In this document: positions 1-13,400 of the stretch, one piece after another
Numbering within the stretch: the first letter of the stretch is position 1
How the letters are laid out: each line of letters opens with the position of its first letter
From: Enoplolaimus lenunculus
Taxonomy: Eukaryota > Nematoda > Enoplea > Enoplida > Thoracostomopsidae
Direction: 5' to 3'
Assembly (NCBI GenBank): GCA_030248215.1
Contig: JASANG010000846.1
Span: 81,284-145,283, forward strand
DNA: 64,000 nucleotides
Translations under genes and position numbers: made by a program
Notes under the pieces: generated by a model
Databases searched by the model: none
The model's input: only the letters and a program-made list of their open reading frames with translations
Told to the model about the DNA's origin: nothing

Positions 1-1440
1 TCACGTAACATACATAATATATTTTGACCGTTTAGGTGAGTGTATTCAGATGTATTTGATCCGATATACTCTTATTCAAATTTTGAAATCTATAGGTAAA
101 CTTCTTTGTGAAATGGCTTTTCTGCCGCCGTAGTACTGTCAGGAAGTTACGGTTTTGTCACAAATTATTTTTAAAAAGCCATAGTGAAACTATAGGTATT
201 GAGCGAAGCTCAAAGATATACGTATATACTTACTTTTCCAAGCATTCTAGTTACGTAATTGTTTCGAGCTTATAAAGCACAAACGGATATTTTTGCCCAC
301 TTACTGCTTTTTCTAGTCGCCAAGTTTAATGTTACAAGTATATAAAACCTAATTACCGATGCAGTGGCTAACTAATTTTCAAAAGTAGAAAATTTGAGCC
401 ATAATGTTTACCTTCCTCATGCTAAAATACTTTATGGCTCACCGTTCACAATACTTAGGTAATTGTGTATAAAGTTTCTAAACGCTTTAATTAAATTTCT
501 CATGCCCGAAAAACGAAAGCCAGTGGCGTGCAAACGCTTACGTAACGATATATTTCTTAAGGCAACTCCCATGCCATGATTGGCATAGCTAATATGCAAA
601 TTAGTTAGTAGCTAGCTATTCATTTATCAGCATTGGATGTTTATAAGCAAATTATTCAGATTCCTCGCACCCAAAAAATTCTAGTACTGAAATCAAATCG
701 CTTGTAAACCCAATTATCAGTGAAGTAATTTAACAACTAAAATTTTAAATTATATGAATTAAAATTAAGCTATATAATATGCTTAGTTTGCTATTTATTA
801 ATCTGTTTTGGAGACTGATAAATGTTCAGTTCTGTTCGTCGCGCCGAAAAAAGTCATAGTACTGAAATTTGATCACTTGTAACTCTAATAATTCGTGAAC
901 CAATTATTCAAAATACCTATAACTAATAAACATTTTATAATTTTTAACCCAATTGCGACGTCAACACCCAAGGATAATAAACTTTGAAGCAAAAAAGTTT
1001 ATCAAATAGGTTCAGAGCTTCCTGAAATTGTTGTCGTACGGATAGACGGATGGAAATCCACCTTTCGACCCACGAGTACAAAGCATAAAGCCTAGGCGAA
1101 ACTCCGAGCTTAGCTCGTAGCTTCGCTTCGTCTAATAATTTCATAACTAAGCTTTGTGTATTAGAGTAGTTATCTTATTATATATTGCAATAGGAATGTG
1201 GTCTTCGTAACACATTCAAATTTAAGTTGTTAAATTTAAAACTCCCAGTACAATTTTGTAAATTGAAAAAAGTTGCGCAATGATGAAATTTTTGGCTCTT
1301 GCATGGTTTTAGGTCATTACAATAAATCGTTTGTTTTTCTGGCACTTAATCTGAAATGATTGATGAACATGAACAGGATTGTTTTTAGTTGTTCTTCAAG
1401 GAAGTGTATGCGTGCCTTTGAATTTCAAAGTCTGTTTCAG
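1..1440. other. Upstream of the first visible SPT6 exon; repeat-rich
   Basis: No convincing exon was found. The first visible SPT6 exon at 1441 begins inside a codon, so at least one more coding exon lies here unseen or before base 1. The expected acidic initiator peptide was looked for on the + strand and not found. Most of 480-1140 is a copy, in minus orientation, of an interspersed repeat also found at 6380-6930 and 16260-16920. Confidence 0.6.
480..1140 (-). repeat. Interspersed repeat A, minus orientation
   Basis: On the minus strand it carries the GTCGAAAGGTGGATTTCC block (about 1040-1070), the conserved stretch around 950-1010, and the GCAAATTAGTT blocks (about 590-610) seen at 6380-6930. 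It is diverged, and its boundaries are approximate. Confidence 0.55.
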
Positions 1441-4400
1441 ATGATAAATTGCGTGAAGAATTGAAAGGATTTGTTGTTGATGAAGAAGAGCCAGACGAAG
1501 AAAGTGATGGCGAAAAGAAAGACGGTATGCACAATGTCATTTCATTATTGGTACATAATTAATCATTAAACTATAAAATTAACGCTATTATCGTCGCTTA
1601 GGATTAGGATTAGTTTTAGATTTATTTTACCGCGCGATTTAGGTTTTAGCTTTGGAATAAGAATAAGCAAAACTAAATAGTGTTAGGAACATTCGCAATG
1701 TTGTTAAATGTTGCACAAAAGTAGCAAATAGGAACAGACATGCAATGAAATCTTAAAATTTTGTTCTTCGCTCCTATTGTGTGTTTTGGGCGTCGCGCGC
1801 TTCGTGCACTGTTAGTCAATGGTGTTGAAGCAAAGCTAACTGGTGAGAAATTGTGAATTTTCGAGATTTGGAAAGCAGATAAGAGACTTGCAATGAAATG
1901 TAACAAATCGTTCTCCGCTAAATATAGTTAGGTCTTTGCAGGTTTGTAATTATTCATCTTTCTGTTACAGATTCTGATGAAAGCGATGACGATGATGATA
2001 TTAGTGATGATGAATTAGATTTAATTAAAGAAAACATTGGTATCGATGTTAGTCGAGTAAGTTGTTTTGTTTCGTAGTTTCTATTTTGGTCATCATTCCA
2101 CCATCGCAATAAACATTGTTTAATGTCCAAAATAGCGACGTTTAACGTTTTGTTGACAATTACAATAAGTTTATACACGCAATACTGTAAATGTTTAAGC
2201 AACAAAAAGGCAGACGCCGGATCGCAGCAGCAAGTGACAGCGAAGACGAAGGTGACGCAGCCGGAGGCGGCGCTGGAAATGACGTCGATGACGATGACGG
2301 TCGGGAGCGAATCGCTCAAGAGTTGTTTCAAGCAGGTGACGATGGAGATATTGGTAGCGTCGTTAATGACGGTGAAAGCCGTGCTGGCGATAAACATCGT
2401 CGACCACGTGCCGGTGCAGATGGCAGTGTAGCTGGCGATTCTGGGCGACGTGGCGTCGTCGCCGACGACGCAGTAGCTGGACGCGGACGTTTTCTTGACG
2501 ATGATGATGGTTTTGTTGACTCGGACGGTGAAGCCGATGAGGACGATCAAGGTATTTATGAAGCAGTGTGCCAACTGAATTTCAGTTTTAGTTACTATGG
2601 GCGTAAATACTAGACTATTGGGTTCCCGTTTCTGTATCCGGTGTAAACTTTGCAAAGGATACCAGATATTAAACTTTTCCAAAAATGGGTCAGTGTAATT
2701 TTTCACACTGTCATGAGCTGCTAAAAATTAGACTGATTTTACCTGTTTTAGTGATGTTTAAGAACTGAGACGAATGTTTGCTGACATTTGTTGCGAGCTC
2801 TAACCCAGCCAAATTAAACGTTGATTCCCGTGAAAACTTAAGGGTGCTACTGGATTTTGGTTAACCGGATGCCGAGCTGGAAGGGTGCGAGCGAATACCA
2901 ACAAATTCTGGAGAAGGAACCGCGTTGTGAAATATCTGGTTGGAGCTGAATTTAAGTGCACAAATTAGTAAAAAGCAAATTTGATACCGTAATTAAGAGT
3001 AAGTTATAGGATGCAAAGCGGAACAGGATTATACCGGAGTCGGAACAAAAAATGTATACCGGAATCGGAACTATAACATTTGTGACTATGCGGATAATTT
3101 GTATTAAAAAGTATAATATTGATTTAGGGTGTCTCTTGGCTGGCAACAATTCTCAAAAACGTGGTATGAACGAATAGGCAATCATTTTTTGGCTGTGTAA
3201 AGCTAAACTACAATCAATTATTGATAAGTTAACTTATTGAAAACAATTTAATAGATGAATGATGCATAATTTTAATACAACATATCACAACCAATAGGCC
3301 TAAAGCTAAAATGTGGAAATTTAGGTTTCTGAGGTAAGATTTTGTACTGTAATTAAACATAAAATTGCGTTGATTTTCACTAGATGCAAACAGTTCTAAT
3401 AGGCCGACATCATTTATTGAATTTAAGTGCAGATTTCAACAAAAAGCAAATTTGATAATGTAATTAAGAGCAAGTTCTATATTTTTAGTTTTGTGTGTAG
3501 ACATTTTCACTAAAATTCCGGTTTCGGGTTTTGTTTCTCTGAAATTCCGAGTCCGGCAATGCAAAAATACCCGTAGTAAAATGATTTTTTACAAAGTATT
3601 TATCCAAGCGGTCGATTTCTGAGGTAAGATTTTGTACTGTAATTAAACATAAAATTGCGTTGATTTTCACTAGATGCAAACGGTCCTAATAGGTGACATC
3701 ATTTATTGAATTTAAGTGTACATTTAAATAAAAAGCAAATTTGATAATGTATAAAAGCAAGTTAAATTTTTTTAGTTTTGTGTGAAGACATTTTTCACTA
3801 AAAATTCCCGTTTCGGGTTTTGTCTTTCTGAAATTCCGAGTCTGGTAATGCGAAAATACCCGGACTAAAACGATTTCTTACAAATGTATTTATCTAAGCG
3901 GTCGATTTCTAAGGTAAGATTTTGTACTGTAAACATAAAATTGCGTTGATTCTCACTAGCTGCAAACGGTTCTAATATGCCTACGTCATTTATATATTAT
4001 ACATAATAAACATGTTTCCATATATTTACATAATGCAATTGCATACATATATGTATAATACAGGGTGGCAACAAAGGTTCGGATTCGGATTCGGTTGTGG
4101 AAATGCAGAATCCAAAAGCCGAATCCAACAAAGTTCGGCAATATGTTTTTCATTTTAAAGCAATAAAATTTTTAAATACCTTGCTATAAAAATCAATATT
4201 TTTTATTTCAGGTGAGAAATCTCAGAACTGACGTCGGGACGAAATATATTAACATATTAAAAGTTATACGGCTGACATTGCGTTGATATTCTGAAACAAA
4301 TTATAGATATATCTGAAATTTGCAACATGCACGATTCGGATTCGGATTCGGCAGATTAGCACTAGATTCGGATTAGGATTCGGTCAAATCGTGGATTCGG

Positions 4401-7400
4401 TGCCACCCTGGGATAATATATATCAGGGGAAAACTTGAGAAAGCGGTTTCGAAGGTAACTCAAGAAAACGGGAAACACCTTTGGTGCCGCATTTTAATGT
4501 GTATATACAAGGTATTTCTCATCGGAAATTTTTGCATTCGCCATTTATTCACTCAGACTCAGCATATGCTTTGCTCAGGCGTTCCACGTTGACATTTCAG
4601 CCCGTGACTATGCCCCTTGCCTTACGATTTTCATTTCGCCACCCTGAGACATTATAAGTTCTTCCCCTTCTCTGCTGATACAACCTTTACTGTATAAAGA
4701 AAAACTCTATATGTTATCGGTTTGCTGTGTGAAATTCCTGTATTTTATTTCATGAATTTTACCACCAAGTTTAGGTTTATGTTATGAAAAAAATGGGATT
4801 CCGGGTGTTGATTTCGAAAATTCCGGATCCGGGATTTCGCTTTGTGAAACTCCGGGTCATGGTGTTTATTTTTCAATGTAATTTTAGTTTTATGTATAGA
4901 AATGACTTAGAAAATTAGTTTTTTAATTTCTATATGAATGATTTTGTTTTTGTTTTTGGACTCTCGCGTACGTATATGGAAATTGCGGGCTATTTACTAT
5001 CCATGGATTGCTGAAGATAATCTGACGAGGACTTATTTGGTTTGTTCAACTGGATTGTTGATTGCTCCTAGATTGTGAAGTTCGTCTTGGTTATAAAATA
5101 ACATTATTTCATGTTGAAACCGGGTATGTAGCTACGTAGTTACATTGTTGGTTGCAGATGATGAAGACCGCATGGATAACTGGATTGTCGATGATGCTAT
5201 GGATAAACGGCCACTTAAGCGTCGGCAGAAGAAACACGCCTCTCGTGTCGGAATCCCTGAAAGGTTGGAAAACAATAACGATATCTCCTTATCAATGTCG
5301 TGTACTTTGTTTTTTTATTCATTTCTTGGTAACTGCTCGACTAGGTTGGCTTTTCGAATAAGTGTGTATGGTTTTATTTAGTTTTGTGTTTAAAATATTA
5401 ACAAATCTTTTGTAACGAGTTTCCAACACACAAGTCGCGTGATTTTTTTATAGTTCGCTTGAAGAAGCTCGTGATATATTTGGTGTTGACTTTGATTTTG
5501 ACGAGTTCATGGCCGACAATGAGTATGATGAAGAGGAAGATGATGAACTCGTTGATGACGATGAGGTACGTTTCTTGTCACACAAACCTACGATTTCACC
5601 TTATCCGAATCCAAGACAGTTTGTATCTCGATACAAGAGTGACTACCGCGAAATATCGCGTGAGACATAGGTTCACATGTTCGCGCCTTTTGGTTACGCG
5701 AATCATTTTCACTAGAGCTTGTCATACACGAATCTAACCTTATTTAGAGTAGGTTTTAATAAAGCTGTAGAAAATTCCAGTTTGCTATGTTGGTTTTATG
5801 CATGAAAATCTTTGAAAGTTGATCATCGTTACATTAAATTTAATGATTGAATGCAGCCGCTGGCTGCTCATACTACCGGCTCTAAGGCAGGCTCGATTGC
5901 AACCACAGATGCCCGTAATCTGCATAACACCTCCGCAACTTATATTTTCATGTTTTGCGGTGTCTGTGTCGGTATCCAAGTATCGGAATAGGTATATCGG
6001 TTCAGCACCGATAGAGTTGTATCTGTGTCTGGTTATTTCGGATATTGTCACCGAAATTCCTTGTGCGGGTTTGGCATTGTGAAATTCAGGGCCACGATAT
6101 TTATTTTCAAATTTGCAACTCTATAGGATTTTTTTGTTTTTGAAATCTCTCATGAAGTATATAGAAAGTGAATGCCATTTACTATTTACGAAGTGCTGAA
6201 GATTGTCTGACAATGACTGATTTGGATTGCCCAAGTGGAATGTTTGTCAAACATTCTAAATTGTTTTATGGCTCATATATTTAGAAATTCTTCTTTGTTT
6301 AAGTAATCACATTTTTATATTGAAACAGAATATACAGCTAGTTACATCGTTGGAATTTTTTTGCGAAACGTTTTATATTTTGTACCCTGGGGTCGAAAGG
6401 TGGATGTCCGTCCGAAAAGAATCTCAAGAACGGCCGAACCGATTTTGATCAACTTTTTTGTTTGAAAGCCAATTATCATGTGGTGTTAACCTCGCATTGG
6501 GGTTTTAAAATTTCAAGCCGTTTATTAGCAACAGGCTAATTTGCTTAATTAGTTAAGCCTAAATTAGGACTTTGTACATTATTTCATCAACTATTACAGT
6601 TACAAACAAGCAATCTAATTTCAGCATAATGGGTTTTTGGATGCGAGAAATCTAAATAATTGTTTACAAACCTCTAAAACCGATAATTGAGTAGTTAGCT
6701 AATAGATAATTTGCATATAAGCATAATTGATAAGCCTAAATTAGGCATTTTTACAATATTTCACTAATTATTAGGGTTACAAGCAATCTAATTTCAGCAA
6801 TAATGGGTTTTCGGGTGCGAGGAATTTAAATAAATTGTCTACATACCCTCAAAACCGATAATCGAATTAGTTAATAGCTAATTTGCATATTACCTTAATT
6901 GTTTACGTATGTTCGAGCTTCGCTCAATAAATGTAGTCCCACTACGACTGGTATATTATATAAGTTTACCGTTACTAGTTTGTTTTTCTGTTTGTTTTTA
7001 AGCTTGATGATGAAGAACTTGAAGGCGAAGACGGTGAGCCCGTTGCTCGTCCGCGGCGCACGACCGCCGCCAAGCGCCAGCAACGCGTCAAACCGTTGAA
7101 GAAAACGCTTTTAGACGAAATCGAACCAGCAGAATTGGAACGAAGCTACTTAAGCGAGTACGATAAAAAAATTCAGCTGGAAGATAAGCCAGAAAACTTC
7201 CTGATTCGTTCTGTTCCAGTAACAGAAGCAGATGACGTTGAAATTCGAGCTGAAGCTGGATGGATTTACCATCATGCATTCCAGGCGTTACATTTGACAA
7301 TACAGGATGAGGATTCACAAAAGAAAACGTATAAAGCTGTCGAGAAAATTGCTGAGGCATTGAAGTTTATGCGAAACGAATTGTTCGAGGTACCATTTAT

Positions 7401-10400
7401 TGCTTTTTACCGAAAAGAGTACGTTGAACCTGATCTCAACATATCCGATTTGTGGCGTGTCTACAGATGGGATGAGAAATGGTGTGAATTAAAGACCAGA
7501 AAAAACAATTTAATTGTTTTGTTCAAACGAATGCGACAGTATATAACAGATTTAGTGTTGGCTGACGCAACCTCTGAATCTCTGTCAGATCGACCGATAA
7601 CAGATTTACGCCCTCTTGAAGAGGATGAAATTAATCGCGTGTCCGAAGTAGATTCCCAAGAAGCTTATGAAGATGTATATAGTCACTTTTTGCTTTACTA
7701 CGGTCGCGAAATTCCTAAAATGATTGCCCACGAGCGTCGCAAACGCGAACAAGAGACCGGAGAACCGGCGGGCGATACACAACTCAAACAGGCAACTCGT
7801 CGTGATGGATATTCGATCTGCTTGCGAGCCGGTTTGAATGGATTTGCAGAAAAATTTGGATTAACGCCAGCACAATTTGCCGAGAACCTTCGAGATAACT
7901 ATACTAGGCACGAAATTGAACAATATCCCAATGAGCCGGCAGATTTAGCGACCGATTACTTGTCGGCGCAATTTCCGAGGGTGGAAGATGTGATCAAAGG
8001 TGCTAAGTTTATGGTCGCTCTCCAGCTATCACGTGAACCACTGGTACGCCAGGAAATTCGATGTGAATACATGAAACGCGCAAAATTATCAGTTCGACCG
8101 ACAGTAAAAGGACGCAAAGAAATTGATGAAAATCATCCGATCTATACAAAAAAGTATCTACGCAATAAACCGGTCAAGGATCTGGAAAAGGATGAGTTCT
8201 TGAAATTAGTACAGGTGCGTGTTTGTAATGATAACTAACTTTATGTGCGTGCAATTCTGCCTGAATTGGAGCTTTAAACACATTAATTGTAATTTATTTT
8301 TGTTATGTTATTCTCGTATTTGAGATTTTTAACGTCGTGTGTCGGTTGTCTTATTATGCTGTGTAAGTTTGTTTTATTTATAGGCAAGCCTATTGACAGT
8401 TTCGTGGTAATTTGAATTTTTATTTATATCGGTTTCAGGCGGAGGAAAATGATCTGATTAAAATGTCCATTTCTGTTGACGGCGAGGTTGAGGAGGGCGA
8501 AGCATTTGTGCCGTTTCATGAGGAAATTATTCGTCGACAGTTATATCATAGAGTAAGCCGTGATTTAATAAAAAGTGTAAAATGGTGATATGGTATCAAC
8601 TAGATAACGTGTAGTTCTCATATGGTTTGCAATTTATAATTATTTAAAGGTTTGTTGATTGAAACGTTTCTAAGTTAATCGTTTATGTCCAGTTTAATTA
8701 TGTTGCGGAATCGTGTTACATTTATTTTCTGCTGTCGAATATTTCTGAACGTTTATATACTTTTTATTTAAGGATGAATATAGCCGTAATGTGCTCGAAT
8801 GGAATAGGTTGAGAGATGACGCTCTTAAACTATGCGTTGAAAATATGCTTTGCCCTCATTTTGCCAAGGAACTTCGTGCAAAATTGTTAAAAGAAGCGCG
8901 AGATGGTGTTATTGTAGTAAGAGATGATATATGTCGTGTTTGTAAGGATATAATCTCGATAACGCCATTACGTCTTTTTGCTTGGTTACGCGTTTCGGTG
9001 AAAACAAGGCTACTGTGACTTGACCTGCTGTATGTGGTTTTCCCTAACCTGTTGTTTTTCTTGCCATTGGTGCTGACCATTGCCGGTTTCTTTTGAAACT
9101 ATTCAAATTGTATCTTGTCAAGGCGACTCATCAAGTTTTGTGCAGATATGTTTGTAGTTCAGATTACTGACTTTAGATCAGTAGTCTAGCAAATTATTAG
9201 TAGTTTGTTTCAGGATTGCTGCCAAAGATTATATACGATACTAAAGATAGGTCCTTATGTTGTTGAAGAAGAAGGTGATGACGATGACAGCTACAAAAAT
9301 GGGCTCAAAGTTCTTGGAATCGCTTATTCGGACGAAAAGTATGTCAAAGTGGGCAGCACATAATGCAGAGGCGCAGTGCGTTAATGCTTTGCGTGCTTTC
9401 AAAATGTCGGAGGGTCTGTGCTCGATTAGTACTTAACAGCTGTTTAGTAACCAGCTAGTGTTAAGTATGCTGCTGCATTACATTGATTTCCCGTTAGCTG
9501 AGGGAGGAAGTTTGATTTCATTTTATTGAAATTAATTGGATTACAGCTACAACGTATTGAGTTACAGAAATGAAGCATCGTTCGCTGCTTTAATCGATGG
9601 TGATGGTGAAGTAACGGACTGGATTCGATTACCACATTTGCATAAACGACTCAAATGGAACTTGAAAACGGGTGACAAAAAAGCGAAGCTGGATGAAGTT
9701 GAGAAACTGAAAGATTTTATTGCAAATAAACGTCCACATGTTGTTGCGCTGGCTGCTGAGTCTAGGTTTGTCATACGCAGTTTTTTAGTACATCACCTTC
9801 ATTTTCTTAATAATTTTATAGTTGAGTGACAATATTTTTAGAAACAGTGTCGTCTAGTTTATTTGCTGAAGCTGTTGACGAACCTTAATACAGCATTAAC
9901 TAAAAATTATAGCAATGCTAACTTATTCTTCACAAATATACAATTGGCATTCGTTTTTGAAATACTTCTTCCCCTTTTTAAAGGTCTGCGCTTTTTATAA
10001 AAGAAGATCTAGAGACAATGATTGGAGACCTGGAAAGCGACGGCCAAATAACAAGGCGAATCGGTGTTGAATTGATGGACAGTGTAATTGCGAAGGTATT
10101 TGGAGCATTTAATTTTATTTGGCCATTCAATTTAATTTGTCGTAAGGTATATTGAACAGCGCTCGATACTTATTTGTTTCTGTAGTCAAACGAGCTTTTG
10201 TTGGTGCTGTGATTTTTTCTAAACAGGTAATCAGTGAAAACGTCTTTAGTTACAGCTGAATTTTGGCTCTTAACGTTGTTATTTGGTCTTATAAGACATT
10301 TACTTGATCGTTAAAGTCCAAACCTGAATTATCACATTACTTTTATACTGTTGTGCTTATGCTTATCAGTATATAACGAAACTGAGTGGTACTTAAGTTT

Positions 10401-13400
10401 CGAGCCTTTGACAGTGTAATTTTCAAAATTTATAGCATATTAAATTGCTGTATCACGGTATGTGGGCAAAATTCGTCAATTTACGTAGCAGTTTTTACAG
10501 TTCCATATTGTTTTCAGGTTTACATGAACTCTGTGCGTGCTCAAAATGAATTCCGAGATTATCCGTTGTTACTTCGGCAAGCGGTCAGCCTTGCAAGGCG
10601 TATTCAAGACCCACTTGTCGAAATGTGCGGCCTAGTCAATCAAGAAGAAGACATTTTGTGCATGAGTTTGCATCCTTTTCAAGACCAACTACCTAAAGAC
10701 GAATTGCTTTATAGCCTCAAGCTAGAGTTTACAAATCGTGTTAATGAGGTGAGAGCACACAGCTAAGCTGGTTCGTTACTAGTTAATAATATTTCTCTTC
10801 GCTCAGTTTAAACTACGGCAAACTGTGATGCATATTTGTTCGCTAATGCTCGGTTATGTATGTCACATAATTATAAAGTTCGCTTAAATGCCAAGAACTA
10901 CGTAACTGATCGTGTTACGTGGCTTTAAAACAAAATGGACAATAATGCAAATTGCGAAAGTTCAATTAATTGCTTAATGTTGTTGCTTGGTGAAACTTCA
11001 TAATACTGGCTTTTGCATCGGGTTCGTTTCTAGGTTGGCGTTGACATCAATCGTTGCCTGGAACATCCACACGTAGCTCCAATGCTGCAATTTGTGTGCG
11101 GGTTAGGCCCACGGAAAGCCGCAGCTCTGCTTAAAATCCTCAAACAAAACGACAACAAATTGGATGCCCGCACAAAATTGGTCACTGTGTGCCATATGGG
11201 ACCAAAGGTATGCGTTTCTTGTTTTAACAATGTAAATAAGTGATAGTTTACATTTTTATTAGCTCTGCACGTTGGATTGTTAGGAAATAGTTCTCAATCA
11301 ATGCCGAATAACAAAATCTTGTTAGTCCGTGAGAGAGTTCTGGTGTTTTCTTGTTCATCAGGTATTCATGAACTGCGCTGGGTTTATTAAAATTGACACC
11401 GATCGTTTTGAAGACGATGCTGATGAAGATACGTATGTGGAAGTGCTCGATGGCTCTCGAGTCCACCCTGAAACTTACGAGTGAGTTTGGTGCAACGCAG
11501 CAAGGTTGCGCATACTGCATCATCTAAAGAGTTGTCTAGTAAGGAAAAATGGTATGTATGTACATATGTATTTCGGTTTAAAATAGTGTTCACATTTAAT
11601 AGATTGTAATTTATGATAAGGATTTTAAGTGATTTATTTTAAACTTTTAAACCTGGATGTTTTAGTGGTTTGTTGCTCTTCAAATTATCACGGTACAGTA
11701 GCCTGCTTGCGATACCTATTGAATATTAATCTGTATGAACATTTGCTAAAATTATAAATTTAAGATGGGCTCGAAAAATGGCAGTTGACGCCTTAGAATA
11801 TGATGATACTGAAGAAGTTAACCCGTCTCAGGCATTGGCTGAAATCTTGAAGTCGCCAGAGAAACTAAAAGACCTTGACTTAGACGCATTTGCGGAAGAG
11901 CTGGAGCGGCAGGTTATAATTTGTTCGGTCTAAATAAAGTACTGCAGCAAAATAAGTAAACCTTGAATATTATGTGTTCACCTGTATTGAATGTTTTATT
12001 AGTACTTTTTTGAATGTTTTGGTTGCTTTTGATTGCTTTAATTTTGGTGCAGCTTCATCGTAACTGTTGCTAAAATATATAAGTTTTATTCACTGGGGAT
12101 CGTGTATATGCAAGAAAATCTTTTAGGGATTTGGTAACAAAAGCATTACATTGTACGACATTCGGGCAGAATTGACTCAGCGGTACAAAGACTTGCGTGC
12201 ACCGTATCGGCCTCCATCGGATGAAGAAATATTTAATATGCTGACGAAAGAGACGCCGTATACCTTTAATGTTGGTACGTTTTGGTTTATACTGCAAAAT
12301 TGAAACTATCGAGGCAACTTATTCAGTTTTTAACCACGCATGATCAGGGATGGGCGATCTCGGTCTCGTCAAGCCTCGGGATTTGGCTGGTCTCGGACTC
12401 GTTCTCGGTCTCGTTTTTCCAGTCTTGGTTATTCACAAACCGAGGCGAAAAAGGTGAAAAAGTGATAAGCAATCACAAAAAATTTTCTTCGGTCGCAGCT
12501 TTGGCCCGGGAGTACTTGGGCATTTCGTCTATTAACGCAGACAGCGAACGATTGTGGAACACCGTTACCTGGTTATACTGAGATTTCTGAAACATAATGA
12601 TCCTTGCGGTCATCTAAACTTCTGTTTTTAAAAGGAAACCCAAAACACTGTAGTTTTATTTTGACAAAGCACAAATGGTAGCATTTTTCCGTTTAAAACA
12701 TTTAAGGCATCGTTTAAAAACTATGTGTCATCCGCATTTATAACGTCACAGTATGTTAAAAAAATTTTCCGGTCTATTCGATTTGCCCGGGAGGAAAAAC
12801 AACAGTATAGCTCTGAATTAGGGATTGTACTGAGCGTGTTTTGAGACAGCGTGACTTGTCTGTAGCCTTTTGGAACGGTATGATGACAGTAGTCAAGCGA
12901 AAAATAATTTTGGCGGCGATTTATTAGTTTAATTGTATGAAGCGGCAATTCTACGCAGATAAATATATTAAAAAGTTTTGTTAAAAATCTTATTTTTATT
13001 TTCGGAAATAGTTAAAACATTGACCGAGACAAGACCAAACGTCTTGGTCTCAGTCTTGCTTTTTTGACCGAGAGCGCCCATCCTTGCCCAAGAAATCTTT
13101 AGACAAGTTGACTCTCTAACTACATGGCGTTTTTGAGCTGCTTTTAGGCAAATTGGTCCAGGGTCGCGTCTTGGGTATTGCTCATCGCCCTCCTCAGTTG
13201 GACCAACTAGACCTAGCTAATCCAATTCGCAATGATCAAACTGGATTGTGGCAATGTCCATTCTGTTTAAAGAACGATTTTCCGGAACTAAGCGAGGTAA
13301 GTGAAGGCATGGGTAAACAGTGGTCTTGATTATCTATTTGTATCTCCGATTATTGTTTATTGTGTACAATGTGGTCTGGCGCGTGTATTATTTATTAAGC

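Larger units (their letters stand above)
2552..5157. other. Large SPT6 intron loaded with repeats
   Basis: This 2.6-kb intron separates the acidic-region exon from the exon encoding [18 protein letters not shown]. It holds a 290-bp tandem repeat (3326-3990), a weaker earlier partial copy near 2950-3130, and a complete hAT-type MITE (4061-4410). No coding exon was seen in it. Confidence 0.7.

Noticed and set aside
1954-2706. 250-codon minus-strand frame
   Set aside because: It is the antisense shadow of the SPT6 exon at 2200-2551, and the plus frame continues the SPT6 protein.
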